Notes: a model not told the origin generated them from the letters alone. Counted from the stretch's first letter, positions 1 through 9,089 are shown. The stretch: DNA of 64,000 nt from Nocardioides sp. (GCF_014360585.1 NZ_JACIXG010000004.1:61401-125400); one strand, 5' to 3'. Program-made: numbers and translations.

Positions 1-1265
1 CGGTATCGCGAGCGGGACAGCGAGACCTTGATGTTGGCCTGCGCGATGCGCACCTGCGGGCCGGAGACGGCGGCCGGGGCGGCGGCAGGCTGGCCCGCGC
101 GCGGTCCCACGCCGGGCAGCCCCGCGACCTGCTTGGTCGCCTCGAGGGTCTTGCCGATGTTCTTCTTCAGCCACGCCGCGGGGTCGACCTGGTCCTGCAG
201 ATAGCCGCCACCGTGCGGGTGCACCTCGAAGTGGAGGTGGCAGCCGGTCGAGTTGCCCTCGCTGCCGACCTGTCCGATGACCTGTCCGGCCTTCACGCGC
301 TGGCCCGGGCTGACCGAGAGCGACTGCATGTGGCCGTACCAGGTGGTCAGGTTGCCCGGCGCCGTCTGCACCTTCACCAGCCAGCGACCCGACCAGCCCC
401 AGCCGCCGCCGGACTCGATCACGATGGTGCCGCCGTGGGCGGCCTGCACGGGCGTGCCGCACGGCGAGGAGTAGTCGTTGCCGGTGTGCATGTTGGCCCA
501 GTTGGAGCCGCCGTTGCCGTAGTTGTTGTTGTCGAGCGCGAGGCCGGCCTGGATGGGACGTACGACGGAGGTGCTGATCCCGGCCATGCCGATCGTGCAG
601 GACACGTCGGTCGCGGTGGCCGTCAGGTCGGCGGCCGAGACCCCGTCGGCGAGCGCGGCGACGAGGGCACGCGCCTCGTCCTCGTGCTGGGCGTACGCGA
701 GCGGGAAGGCGGATCGCTGCACCGCCTGGGCGGCCGCGGTGACCTGCATCTTGCGCCAGCCCGCGATGTCCAGGAGACCGGTGTTGCCCGTGTGGGCGGC
801 CACGCCGTAGAACGCCTGGGCGGACTTGACCGGGTTCATGATGTCGGCGATCGACCCCCAGCCGGAGATCGGACGCTGCTGGAAGAGGCCCACCGAGTCG
901 CGGTCGCCGTAGTTGATGTTGCGCAGGGTGCTCTCCTGCATCGCGGTCGCGAGCGCGATCACCCATCCGTACGCCGGGACGCCGGCCTGCTTGCCGACCG
1001 CCACGATCGTGCGGGCGTTCTGGACCTGCTCGGTGGTGAACCCGGAGACGCTGCCCTCCGCCTCCTCACCGTCGACACCGACCCCGCCGCCGGTGGGGAT
1101 CGCGTTGGTCCCGCCGATGCAGCCCGACTCGGCCTGGTCCTGGTTGCTCTGCTCAGTGCTCGCCAAGCCCCCAATCAGGATCACCAAGGCACCCGTGACC
1201 ACCAGGACCAACGTGACCGCGGCGGCCACGAGCCCCCAGATGAGACGCGCTTTGGCGATCAGCAT
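1..1265 (-). CDS. Lysozyme-like plus M23 metallopeptidase cell-wall hydrolase, 3' end outside window
   Basis: Partial gene running off the left edge; 421 residues are visible from ATG at 1265. An N-terminal membrane segment (about residues 8-30) is followed by a lysozyme/lytic-transglycosylase-like domain near residues 85-150 (ALATAMQES with its catalytic-type Glu, then VGLFQQRP). An M23 domain follows from about residue 255, with HTGNDYSSPCG and the zinc-ligand motif HLHFEVH near residue 343. It lies 12 bases after the VirB8-like gene and ends the visible type IV secretion operon, so its likely job is opening peptidoglycan for the transfer channel, as VirB1-type enzymes do. The last visible residues (VRIAQANIKVSLSR) resemble the first strand of an endonuclease/exonuclease/phosphatase domain, so a C-terminal nuclease-like domain is possible but unproven. 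Confidence 0.85.
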   Translation of the reverse strand, partial: MLIAKARLIWGLVAAAVTLVLVVTGALVILIGGLASTEQSNQDQAESGCIGGTNAIPTGGGVGVDGEEAEGSVSGFTTEQVQNARTIVAVGKQAGVPAYGWVIALATAMQESTLRNINYGDRDSVGLFQQRPISGWGSIADIMNPVKSAQAFYGVAAHTGNTGLLDIAGWRKMQVTAAAQAVQRSAFPLAYAQHEDEARALVAALADGVSAADLTATATDVSCTIGMAGISTSVVRPIQAGLALDNNNYGNGGSNWANMHTGNDYSSPCGTPVQAAHGGTIVIESGGGWGWSGRWLVKVQTAPGNLTTWYGHMQSLSVSPGQRVKAGQVIGQVGSEGNSTGCHLHFEVHPHGGGYLQDQVDPAAWLKKNIGKTLEATKQVAGLPGVGPRAGQPAAAPAAVSGPQVRIAQANIKVSLSRSRY

Positions 1266-1277
1266 GGCAGGCACGGT

Positions 1278-1817
1278 CTAACCTCCCGGGAGGATGTTGG
1301 CGACGTACCAGACGTTGCCGATCAGGGTCAGATAGACGATGACCTTCGGGCCGTCGGTGGCGACCTCGACGCGAGCCTCGGAGTCGTTCTGCTCCAGCAC
1401 CTTCGGCGGGCCGACGACCTTCGTGGCCGGCACCGTGGCGGGATCGGTGGGGCCCAGCGCCTGGGCCAGCGACTCGTCAGGGTTGGCAGCGTTGATCCCG
1501 GCCCACCACTGTTCGCTGGTCAGGTCGGGGCGCGCCCAGGCGGTGACGAACTTGGTCGCGGCGGCACCCGGGTCCGGCACCGGCGCGACGGACGCACCGG
1601 CGGATCCGCTGGCGCCCGCCGAGGCCGAGGCGGAGGCCCCGCGTCCCGGCTGCGCGGCCGGATCCGCCTCGGGAGCGTCGCTCCACTGGGCGATGACCCA
1701 GATGACGAAAACGATGCCGACAGCCACCGAGAAGAACCGGAACGGCGACCTCATGGGCCACCTCAGCAGCGGGGCGATGACCTCCCACAGCACACCCCGC
1801 GTCGTTGTCGACCGCAC
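1278..1817 (-). CDS. VirB8/TcpC-like conjugation protein
   Basis: 179 residues with a GTG start whose G is shared with the TAG stop of the upstream VirB6-like gene (TAGTG). One transmembrane segment lies at about residues 27-44 (FFSVAVGIVFVIWVIAQW), then an Ala/Ser-rich linker and a C-terminal ~95-residue domain (KFVTAWARPDLTSEQWW to VWYVANILPG) of the size and layout of NTF2-like VirB8/TcpC periplasm-facing domains. Its position after the VirB4- and VirB6-like genes supports a channel-scaffold role. The family call rests on topology and context rather than a strong motif. ATG at residue 22 is an alternative start. Confidence 0.6.
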   Translation of the reverse strand: MRSTTTRGVLWEVIAPLLRWPMRSPFRFFSVAVGIVFVIWVIAQWSDAPEADPAAQPGRGASASASAGASGSAGASVAPVPDPGAAATKFVTAWARPDLTSEQWWAGINAANPDESLAQALGPTDPATVPATKVVGPPKVLEQNDSEARVEVATDGPKVIVYLTLIGNVWYVANILPGG

Positions 1818-4057
1818 TACCGGGACCCTCCTTCACTTGGCCGCCAGCTCGAACCGTTGTCGACGGGCACCGAGCGGTTCCCGTTCGGCGAGTAGATGAC
1901 GAAGACCGGGTTGCCGTCCGAGTCGTAGTCCACGTTGGCCTCCGCCACGGGAGACTGTCGTGGCGGCTCCGGCTCGCGGTCGGCGTAGGAAGCGGAGGTG
2001 TAGTCGACGGGGCTCGGCGCCTCGGGGCGGTCCTGGGTGTAGACCTGCCCGGCGCGGCCACGGGGCGCCTCGTCGCGGGAGTGCGGCTCGTCGCGCTCGG
2101 CGGAGCGCGAGTCCATCCACTGGGTGGCCACCTGCTCACCGTCCCTGTCGCCCGCCGAGGACCCCAGGGCGTACGCCGCGGGGACGCTCGCGCTCGACCC
2201 GGCGCCCAGCGCTCCGGCGGCCGTCACCGGTGCCTGGCCCGGCACCTGCTGGGCGACCATCGTCGGCCGGCTGCCGGTCAGCTCATGCCCGGGCATGTAG
2301 ACCCCGCCCGGGCTCGTGACGGACCCGGTCCCGCCGCCGGCGGGCTGCGGGTCGGAGGTCGCGTCGCGGACCCCGGCCTCGGTGCCCGTCCGGGCGCCGA
2401 CGTACGAGGACAGCATCGAGCTCAGTCGGCCCATGCCCGGGATCGGGATCCCGTACGCAGCAGGGCGGGTGAGTCGCCAGGCCAGCATGGTCAGCACCGC
2501 GATCAGCCCCAGCTTGAGCACGAACCACATGTCGGTGGTCAAGATCGCCGAGTCGAACCGCAGCAGGAGCAGCGCGACCAGGAAGTAGATCGGGCCCATC
2601 ACCAGCGGACCCACCACCCGTTTGAGCATCGCCACCGCGGCGTCTCGGGTGTGGTCGAGCATGAACAGCACCCCGGCTGCCGGCGCGAACGGCACGATCA
2701 ACCTGATCAGCGCGAACGAGAGCAGGATCGCCAACCCCGCGACCAGCAGGAACCCGCACACGACCACGACCACCGCGAGGTTCACCAACGCCGTCGTCGC
2801 CCGCTGGGACCAGTGCTCGCCCTTGAAGTACTCATACGCCACCGGGTCGGACTCCTTGACCGCCTCGGCATGCTTCTTGAACGCGTCCTGCTTGGCCTCC
2901 AGGACCTTCTTGCCGTCCCCGTTGGGGTCCTTGCGGTAGGTGTCGTACTCCTGCCAGGAGAAGTGCGTGGACCGGAACACCCGCGGCCCGTACTGCTTCG
3001 CCGTGGCCGAGTCCGGGTCGCCGAACGCGCCCGCCAGCCAGGTGCGGTACTGCGTCGAGCGCACCACGTCGTCCATCTGGCTGTCGATGGCCTTGACCGC
3101 GTCGGTCTCGCCGAACTTGTCGTCGTTGACCCCCGGCACCGTACGGCCGTCGTTGAACCCGGTCGCGATCATCCCCGTCGCCGACCGCACGCCGTCGTCG
3201 ACCAGCCGGGTCGACTCCACCGGATACTGGATCAACCACGAGGTCACCACCAGCACGCCAAGAGCCCAGCCCGCAGCGGTCACCGCCCGCGAGAACCGGC
3301 CATCACGCGCACGGATCATCACCGTCGCCGCCACCAGCAGCAGCACGACGCTCACCCAAGGCGCCCACACCCCGTCGGTGACCGCCTTGGACGCCGCCAC
3401 GATCGGACCGTCGAGAGTCTTGAGGAAGGAGTTCTCCCCGATCACCGCGTTCAACAGCGCGTGGGACCAGTTCGGCAGGATCCCGGAGATCTCCAGCAGG
3501 ATGTTGCCCAGCGAGGTGCCGGCCCCGGCGATGAACTGCCCGGTGCACCCGTTGTCATAGGTCCACCACTGCGGCGAGGTCCCGTACGCCGACTCCAAGG
3601 AGACCTCGTCCTTGTTGCGGAACGGGTCCAGCTCGTCGTCGATCTTCTTCGGGTCGTTCAGCTCCGTGCCAGCCCTCGACGCCGCCCCCAGCGCCGTCAT
3701 CCGGACGATGAAACTGCCGTCGCCGTAAGGAGAGGCCGGCATCGGCGCATCCAGGTTGTTGCACGCATCGCTCACACCCGAGAGCCCACCCGTCGGGTCG
3801 AACGGGATCGGGATGTCGATCCCCTTCGGCCCTGCAGCCGCCGGCCCGGCGACGGACAGAAGAGCGACCACGAGTACGACCAGAGCAGCCGCCCTACGGC
3901 GCCACCCGCCTCCGTTGGTTGAGCCGCGAGCGCCAGCGAGCGTGTCGAAACCAACACAGTCCTCCCGGCGCTCGACGAGACCGTGTTGGTCTCGAACCGG
4001 ATTCGCTCGTTCCTCACGAATCCGGCTCGACCAGCGTTGACGGGGGCGCGGTGGCAT
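1817..4057 (-). CDS. VirB6/TrbL-like polytopic conjugation protein with repeat-encoded N-terminal insert
   Basis: 746 residues; ATG at 4057 overlaps the upstream VirB4 stop by one base (TGATG), which fixes the start. A signal peptide occupies residues 52-75 and is followed by about five hydrophobic segments (for example VWAPWVSVVLLLVAATVMI and VVGPLVMGPIYFLVALLLL), then a polar Pro/Gly-rich C-terminus. Two Cys-containing extracellular stretches (DACNN, NGCTG) could form a disulfide. This fits the polytopic VirB6/TrbL channel subunit of Gram-positive type IV secretion. Oddity: residues about 8-48, just before the signal peptide, are encoded by a copy of palindromic repeat B. There is no convincing in-frame start after the repeat. 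Confidence 0.75.
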   Translation of the reverse strand: MPPRPRQRWSSRIREERANPVRDQHGLVERREDCVGFDTLAGARGSTNGGGWRRRAAALVVLVVALLSVAGPAAAGPKGIDIPIPFDPTGGLSGVSDACNNLDAPMPASPYGDGSFIVRMTALGAASRAGTELNDPKKIDDELDPFRNKDEVSLESAYGTSPQWWTYDNGCTGQFIAGAGTSLGNILLEISGILPNWSHALLNAVIGENSFLKTLDGPIVAASKAVTDGVWAPWVSVVLLLVAATVMIRARDGRFSRAVTAAGWALGVLVVTSWLIQYPVESTRLVDDGVRSATGMIATGFNDGRTVPGVNDDKFGETDAVKAIDSQMDDVVRSTQYRTWLAGAFGDPDSATAKQYGPRVFRSTHFSWQEYDTYRKDPNGDGKKVLEAKQDAFKKHAEAVKESDPVAYEYFKGEHWSQRATTALVNLAVVVVVCGFLLVAGLAILLSFALIRLIVPFAPAAGVLFMLDHTRDAAVAMLKRVVGPLVMGPIYFLVALLLLRFDSAILTTDMWFVLKLGLIAVLTMLAWRLTRPAAYGIPIPGMGRLSSMLSSYVGARTGTEAGVRDATSDPQPAGGGTGSVTSPGGVYMPGHELTGSRPTMVAQQVPGQAPVTAAGALGAGSSASVPAAYALGSSAGDRDGEQVATQWMDSRSAERDEPHSRDEAPRGRAGQVYTQDRPEAPSPVDYTSASYADREPEPPRQSPVAEANVDYDSDGNPVFVIYSPNGNRSVPVDNGSSWRPSEGGSR
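3914..4036. repeat. Palindromic repeat B, copy 1 (inside VirB6-like gene)
   Basis: Nested inverted repeat with outer ends TTGGTTGAGCC and GGCTCGACCAG and an inner pair TCGAAACCAACAC/GTGTTGGTCTCGA. It is translated in frame as residues about 8-48 of the VirB6-like protein, just before the signal peptide. Related copies lie at 18867 and 29591. Confidence 0.88.
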
Positions 4058-6780
4058 CAGCCGATCCCGTCCCCGGAAAGATCGGTGTCGGCGTGATCGG
4101 CCGGCCCGCCGCTGATGGCCCGGCTGACGCGGCGCGTGGGGTCGGCGGTGGTGTTGAGCGCCTCCTGCAGACCCGGGTGGTGGTTGAGGGTGACCTTGAT
4201 GATCTCCATACCGCCGTGGCCCGTGTCGCCACCGAGACCGTCGCGGTAGATGAACTCCCGGTAGCCCAGCTGCTCGTCGCCGCGCCTGGTGCGCGGCGAG
4301 AGCCGTGCCAGGATCGACTCGTACCCCAGGCCCTCGGGCTTGCCGAGGAGCTTGAGCGCGTCACGCTGGGCGGTCTCGTCCTGCGTACGTCCCACGAAGG
4401 CTGCCCCGACGAAGTTGTTGATGTCGGAGCCCAGGATCGCGGAGGCGTTCTGGGTGGAGACCAGCGCGGCACAGTTGTTCTTGCGGGAGTCGCTGGAGAG
4501 CTTGTGTACGAGGGCGCGACCCGTTCCTCCCGAGGCCTGGGTGACCTCGTGGGCCTCGTCCAGCGCGAACAGCTTCCGATCGTTGGGGTCGCTGCGGTAG
4601 ATCAGGTGCAGCGCGGACCAGGCCGCGAGGGTCATGATCGGGCGCGCCATCTGCTCTTCTGCGCTCCACTCCTCGCGAGAGACGTGCTCGGGCGGGGTGT
4701 TGAGGCCCTTGAGGTTGTAGAAGGTGAACGGCGTGCCCTTCAGCTCCTCGTCGGACTGGAGGAAGTCGTTGCCGAAGAAGAGGCGGCCGAGCTCGCGCTC
4801 GCGGGCGGCAGCGAGCTCGCGAGCGATCTCGTGGTCGCCGTTGTCGCCCTCGAAGAGCATCTTCACGATCGTCGAGGTGTCGGCGCCGCGGTCGGCCTGC
4901 GCCTCCATGACGCGGGCGCGGATGCGCTTGAGCACCTCTTCGTTGTTGGACAGCCCGACCGGGAGGCAGGAGCGGAGCACGGAGACGGTCAGGTCGCGGC
5001 GCTGCTGCACGGCGGCCGAGCGCTCCCGGTGGAGCCGCTCGGCGAACTCGTGGTCCGACATCGCCTCGGCCCGGATCAGCTCCGGGTTGGGGTCGGGCAC
5101 GACCGCGTACGGCGAGAGCGACCCCGGGCGTCCGCCCAGGACGTCCACGCTGCGGGCGCGCGATCGCAGCTGCTGGCCGTTGAACAGGCCGCCGCCGATC
5201 TCGGGCAGCGTCATCAGCCGCTGCAGCCGGCCCGCCGGGTCCATCGCGACGCCGTGGATGCCGGACAGGATCGACATGTAGATGACGACACCCATCAGGG
5301 TCGACTTGCCCGAACCGGGCGTGCCGATGAGCGGGATCAGGCCGGCCTGCTCCATCACCTCGGTCAGGTACCACGGGTCCATCAGCACCGCTCGCGACGC
5401 CATCGCCGAGGTCTCGCCGAGATAGAAACCACGCTTGTCGCCGACCTCCGCGGTCACCGCTGGGAGCCCGGCTGCGACCTTGAGCACCGGGAACTTCCGG
5501 GCATGGGCGGTCGAGGCGAGCGGCTCGCCCGGGACGAACTCGCGAGCCAGGTGGTACTGCCCCAGCTGGCGCGTGATCTTGATCTGCGGCCGGTAGAGGT
5601 CGACCACCTTCTGGGCCTTGTCGAGCGCCTCGGACTCCGTGCGGCCGGTGACGGCGATCCGGTACCAGCCCCTGGTCCGGGTGGACAGGCCCGTGAACTC
5701 CGAGCGCATCTCGTCCTCGACGTCTGCGGCGCGCCCCGCCTGGCGGGTGAGCTGCTTGGGAGGCCGCTTGCCGTGGTCGTCGGACCAGTGGCTGACCTGG
5801 CCGTCGATGCGACGGGTCAGGGAGGCCATCTCGCGGGAGACGTCCTCCGGCGAGCGAGGCTCGACCCGGAAGGACCACTCCACGGGGAAGCCGAGCGCAT
5901 CGGTCTTCGCCATCCACGGCGCGTGGGTCTCCGGAACCTCGATGTCGCCGATCCGCGAGACCGTCAGCACGCAGACGTGGCTGGTCTCCTGGCGGCCCCC
6001 GATGCTGCTGGTGACCTGCACCGTCGGCGCCAACGGCTCGGCCGACCACGCCACCGACTCGAACCACTCGGCCATGTCGTCGGTGTCGAGAAAGTTCTGC
6101 TGGGCCTCGCCCGGCTCCGGCACGGGGATCTTGGCACCCAGTGAGAGCGAACGGGCGATCATCCACTCCATGTCGTGGCCGACCGCCGGACGTGCCGAGA
6201 AACCCGGTCGCGACATCACCCGGTTGACGGTGTCGAGGCGCTCGCTGATCGCGGCCATCTCACGCTCGGCGGCCCCGGCGGAGAACTTCGCCAACGTCCG
6301 CACCGTCGCGTCGCGACGGCCGAGGTCGACGCCGTAGTAGACCAGCTTGTCGGCCTGGCTGTGGGCGGCCATGTGGGCCTGGTTGCGCGCCATCATCTCC
6401 TCGAACCCTGGCTGCGGGTCGGGAGCGTTCGCGAACGCGGCATGCGCCCAGTGACGTACGGGGTAGGGGCGGGTGGTGACTCGGCCGTGGACGGTGTTGC
6501 CGACCAGGTCTGCCAGCTGGCTGGCCTGGTCGGTGATCAGCGCCTCGAGGTCGGCGTGGGCACGGAACGACCAGGTCTGTGGCTCGGCGAGATACCAGGC
6601 GATGATGCGGTCGGCGGTGAAGGTCAGGTGACCACGCACCTCCTCCAGCGCCCATTTGTCCCCTCGGGGCGGATGGACGCCCTTCGAGTCGTCGCCGCCC
6701 CGGCCGAAGACGCCTCTGCGTCCCGGCTTGGGCTTCTCGAAGCCAGGCCCGTAGGCCCGCTCCGTTCGCGGCCGCCTCAT
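4057..6780 (-). CDS. VirB4-family type IV secretion ATPase
   Basis: 907 residues. It powers pilus/channel assembly and substrate transfer in conjugation systems at the inner membrane face. The Walker A motif GTPGSGKST is near residue 487 and the Walker B motif KLFALDEAHE near residue 738, followed by an RKNNCAALVSTQN sensor-like stretch (TrwB/VirB4-type helicase core). The N-terminal ~450 residues carry the usual VirB4 preamble. ATG at 6780 overlaps the stop of the preceding gene by four bases (ATGA), so the two are translationally coupled. It is the best-supported member of the secretion operon. No coupling protein (VirD4) or relaxase is visible, so mobility of the locus cannot be judged from this window. 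Confidence 0.92.
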   Translation of the reverse strand: MRRPRTERAYGPGFEKPKPGRRGVFGRGGDDSKGVHPPRGDKWALEEVRGHLTFTADRIIAWYLAEPQTWSFRAHADLEALITDQASQLADLVGNTVHGRVTTRPYPVRHWAHAAFANAPDPQPGFEEMMARNQAHMAAHSQADKLVYYGVDLGRRDATVRTLAKFSAGAAEREMAAISERLDTVNRVMSRPGFSARPAVGHDMEWMIARSLSLGAKIPVPEPGEAQQNFLDTDDMAEWFESVAWSAEPLAPTVQVTSSIGGRQETSHVCVLTVSRIGDIEVPETHAPWMAKTDALGFPVEWSFRVEPRSPEDVSREMASLTRRIDGQVSHWSDDHGKRPPKQLTRQAGRAADVEDEMRSEFTGLSTRTRGWYRIAVTGRTESEALDKAQKVVDLYRPQIKITRQLGQYHLAREFVPGEPLASTAHARKFPVLKVAAGLPAVTAEVGDKRGFYLGETSAMASRAVLMDPWYLTEVMEQAGLIPLIGTPGSGKSTLMGVVIYMSILSGIHGVAMDPAGRLQRLMTLPEIGGGLFNGQQLRSRARSVDVLGGRPGSLSPYAVVPDPNPELIRAEAMSDHEFAERLHRERSAAVQQRRDLTVSVLRSCLPVGLSNNEEVLKRIRARVMEAQADRGADTSTIVKMLFEGDNGDHEIARELAAARERELGRLFFGNDFLQSDEELKGTPFTFYNLKGLNTPPEHVSREEWSAEEQMARPIMTLAAWSALHLIYRSDPNDRKLFALDEAHEVTQASGGTGRALVHKLSSDSRKNNCAALVSTQNASAILGSDINNFVGAAFVGRTQDETAQRDALKLLGKPEGLGYESILARLSPRTRRGDEQLGYREFIYRDGLGGDTGHGGMEIIKVTLNHHPGLQEALNTTADPTRRVSRAISGGPADHADTDLSGDGIG

Positions 6781-8009
6781 GCGGTTCCTCCGTCGTTGGG
6801 TGCGTCGCCGTCGAGGCGCTTGCGGTAGTCGTCCGTGCTCTGCGGGTGCTCGTCGGGCGAGGCCTGCTCGTCCTGAGTGTCTCTGGGTCGGGTGCGGCCC
6901 GCGGGTTCATCGTCGAACTCGTCGAACCCTGGCTCCGGCGCGATCACCACGGCCGGCCTGATCGCGTGCGACAGCGACAGTCGGGCGGGCTTCTGCACGG
7001 GGTTCGGGGCAGACTCCTTGGACTCCTTCGACCTCTGGGCCGGTGGCGGTGGCGGTGGCGGTGGCGGTGAAGCCGGGCCAGATCGCGGGGCCGGCGCGGC
7101 GGGCTGCGGCGGGGCGGGCTGCGGCGGGGCGGGCTGAGGGGTGGCCGGCGGGGTCACTGGCGGCGCCGGCGGCGCAGCGGGGGCGGGAGGCTCCGCTGCC
7201 GGCGCCTGTTGCGCTGAAGGAGCGGCAGGCGTGATCGGCGCTTCGGTCTCTGGCTCGGGGGCCTGGGGCTGCTGCGTAGGCGTGGCGGGCTGCTCCTGCT
7301 CCTGCCGGGCCTGCCACGGCGCGCCACCCTTCCACGGCACGTCGCGGGGCTCTCGCGGCGACGAGGACGGTCGGCTCGACCAGCCGCCCTTCGCCGGACG
7401 TACGCCGGTCACCTGCTGCCGCGTCGAGGACTGGGCCTCGGGCTGGACCCTGAGCTTGGCCGGAAGCGGCTCCTCGACGATCTTCGCCTCGATCACCGGT
7501 CGCACCGGTGCGGCCTTGCCACGCACCGGTCGCGACGGGGCACCCGGTGCCGAGGCGACGACCGTCGCCTGCAGCAGTCGAGGCGAGGCGGGGGCGCCGG
7601 GCTGCTGCGCGAACCGGCGGCCGGGTCGGCGCATGGCCTTCGCCCAGCCGCCCCGCGGGCTCGTGACGTGCCTGAAGGCGACCGCTGCGCCTCCTGCGTA
7701 CTGTGCGCCTGTCTCCAGGCGTGGCGTGGTCAGCTCGTGCCAGAAGGTCATCAGCCAGGCGCCGGCGGAGCTCTCCGCGCTGATGTAGTCGGAGGCCTTC
7801 ATCGAGAGGTAGGACGCGCCGAGCAGCCACAGACCCATGCTGAGCAGCGTCACCGGCATGCCGAGCTTGCGGAGCAGCACAAGCGTCAATGGTGCGATCA
7901 CCAGGAAGAGGAAGATGGTTCGATAACGCATCTCCCCGATGTAGCGACGAGGAGGACCGAGATAGGTCTGGTCGACCTCGTACAGCTCGTCGTCGTCAGG
8001 CAGCCTCAT
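6777..8009 (-). CDS. VirB3/TcpE-like membrane protein with long proline-rich tail
   Basis: 410 residues. Only the first ~100 look folded: two closely spaced hydrophobic segments (FLFLVIAPLTLVLL and VTLLSMGLWLLGASYL, residues about 33-68) placed directly before VirB4, as in VirB3/PrgI/TcpE proteins. The rest is Pro/Ala/Gln-rich low complexity, including a run of about ten prolines encoded near 7040-7060, and probably disordered. It is coupled to VirB4 through ATGA. The assignment is by size of the membrane domain and gene order. The long tail is unusual for VirB3-type subunits and may be a cytoplasmic interaction region. Confidence 0.6.
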   Translation of the reverse strand: MRLPDDDELYEVDQTYLGPPRRYIGEMRYRTIFLFLVIAPLTLVLLRKLGMPVTLLSMGLWLLGASYLSMKASDYISAESSAGAWLMTFWHELTTPRLETGAQYAGGAAVAFRHVTSPRGGWAKAMRRPGRRFAQQPGAPASPRLLQATVVASAPGAPSRPVRGKAAPVRPVIEAKIVEEPLPAKLRVQPEAQSSTRQQVTGVRPAKGGWSSRPSSSPREPRDVPWKGGAPWQARQEQEQPATPTQQPQAPEPETEAPITPAAPSAQQAPAAEPPAPAAPPAPPVTPPATPQPAPPQPAPPQPAAPAPRSGPASPPPPPPPPPAQRSKESKESAPNPVQKPARLSLSHAIRPAVVIAPEPGFDEFDDEPAGRTRPRDTQDEQASPDEHPQSTDDYRKRLDGDAPNDGGTA

Positions 8010-8048
8010 CCCCGAGATCCCTCCCTGGGTTAGCTAACGGGACCGGGT

Positions 8049-8315
8049 TCACCCCTTGAAGAGACCAGCCATCCACTGACCGAGGTCCGTGGCGTTGTTG
8101 CCCACGGCAAGGCCGAGGACGCCGAGGCCGATGATCAGGCCGCCGACGATCGTGACGGCCTTGGAGATGTTGCCACTGCGGGCAGCCCACAGGACCGTGA
8201 CGCCGAGGATCAGGACGACAAGCGTGATGATGTTGTCGGTGATCCACTCGGCCAGGCCGCCGGTGCCATACTCGGCGGCTTGCGTCGTACTTTGAATCAG
8301 CTGGTGCGGTGCCAT
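8049..8315 (-). CDS. VirB2-like pilin / small two-helix membrane protein
   Basis: 88 residues from ATG at 8315, preceded by GGGAGCAGAACA as ribosome binding site. Longer in-frame starts exist but have no comparable site. Two hydrophobic helices (IITLVVLILGVTVLWAA and AVTIVGGLIIGLGVLGLAVG) are separated by a short polar turn, the topology of VirB2/TrbC pilins. As first gene of the operon upstream of the VirB3- and VirB4-like genes it sits where pilins usually lie. Many unrelated small membrane proteins share this topology, so the pilin role is inference. Confidence 0.6.
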   Translation of the reverse strand: MAPHQLIQSTTQAAEYGTGGLAEWITDNIITLVVLILGVTVLWAARSGNISKAVTIVGGLIIGLGVLGLAVGNNATDLGQWMAGLFKG

Positions 8316-8786
8316 TGTTCTGCTCCCTTTCCCGAGGTGAGGTGTGGTTGCCGGACACGTCCGGAAGTATTCGGTTGTCCCGTCCGGCGCAGCCCCATGC
8401 GGCACCGGTGGGTGGAGGCGCCCCTGCCCCTCCCGCGCACTGACGCAAACTCCCGGGCATCGGCATTCTGGACAAACGCCACCGCCATGTGAGACAGAGC
8501 GTAGTCGCCAGACCGCCTCCGCGCACCTCGTTCCACCTGACGACACGTGCCCACGGCGCTTGCAGCCGGCCTGCGGCTCCCCGGGCTTTGCTCGGTTCAT
8601 GCCACCCACCGGACCACTGAGCGACACGCCGTCCCGCTCAGTGGTCTCCTTGACCGTATTCTTGCGGGGGGAGGCCTACTTCGGGGAATCTATATCCCGG
8701 TGCATCCTCGCGAATTTCGCGCGCTTGCGTCCGGGTTCGCGAATTCACATCAATTTCAATCGGATTTCTCGGGAGGACGAGCTCAC
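8316..8786. other. Gene-free divergent control region of the secretion operon
   Basis: About 470 bases between the minus-strand secretion operon and a plus-strand 57-residue gene. No convincing coding frame was found. It contains a perfect 12-bp inverted repeat (8612-8623 with 8635-8646). Sequence just before the plus gene is relatively AT-rich (8745-8775), as expected for a promoter. Confidence 0.6.
8612..8646. promoter_or_regulatory. Perfect 12-bp inverted repeat
   Basis: GACCACTGAGCG (8612-8623) and its exact complement CGCTCAGTGGTC (8635-8646) are separated by 11 bases in the divergent region before the secretion operon. There is no U-run after it in either direction, so an operator for a dimeric regulator is as likely as a terminator. 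Confidence 0.5.
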
Positions 8787-8960
8787 ATGGACAAGAAGAA
8801 GATCTTCATCGTCATCGGCGTTCTGTTCGTCGGATTCTGGCTGTTCACCGATCCGCAAGGGCTGACCAGCACGATCTCGGCTATCGCCAGCGGCATCTGG
8901 GGCGTCACCACCGACGTCTTCGGCGGCGTGATCGGCACCATCGAGGGCTCTACTCGCTGA
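8787..8960 (+). CDS. 57-residue single-pass membrane peptide, unknown function
   Basis: ATG at 8787 is preceded by a strong GGGAGGACGAG ribosome binding site. The product starts MDKKK, has a hydrophobic N-terminal helix (IFIVIGVLFVGFWLF, residues 6-20), and a Gly/Ile/Val-rich second half ending EGSTR. It is transcribed divergently from the secretion operon. I do not recognise the family. Small size plus neighbour suggest a membrane accessory of the secretion locus, but nothing in the sequence proves this. Confidence 0.6.
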   Translation: MDKKKIFIVIGVLFVGFWLFTDPQGLTSTISAIASGIWGVTTDVFGGVIGTIEGSTR

Positions 8961-9089
8961 CCTGGGCCGCGACCTACGCCGACGCGCGGGCGTCGGCGCG
9001 ATGGACTCCTTTTTCCTAGCCGCCGGTTTGGGGACCGATCGGCAGGGATAACTGTTTGACGTCGGACCAAGCGATGACCAGACTTCGCT

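Noticed and set aside
213..3922. Long plus-strand open frames opposite the secretion genes
   Set aside because: Translations are Arg/Gly/Ala/His-rich with no motifs and run antisense to recognisable minus-strand genes; typical of high-GC shadow frames.
7030..7220. GGC/GCC-rich tandem-looking tract
   Set aside because: It is the coding sequence of the Pro/Ala-rich tail of the VirB3-like protein, not a separate repeat element.
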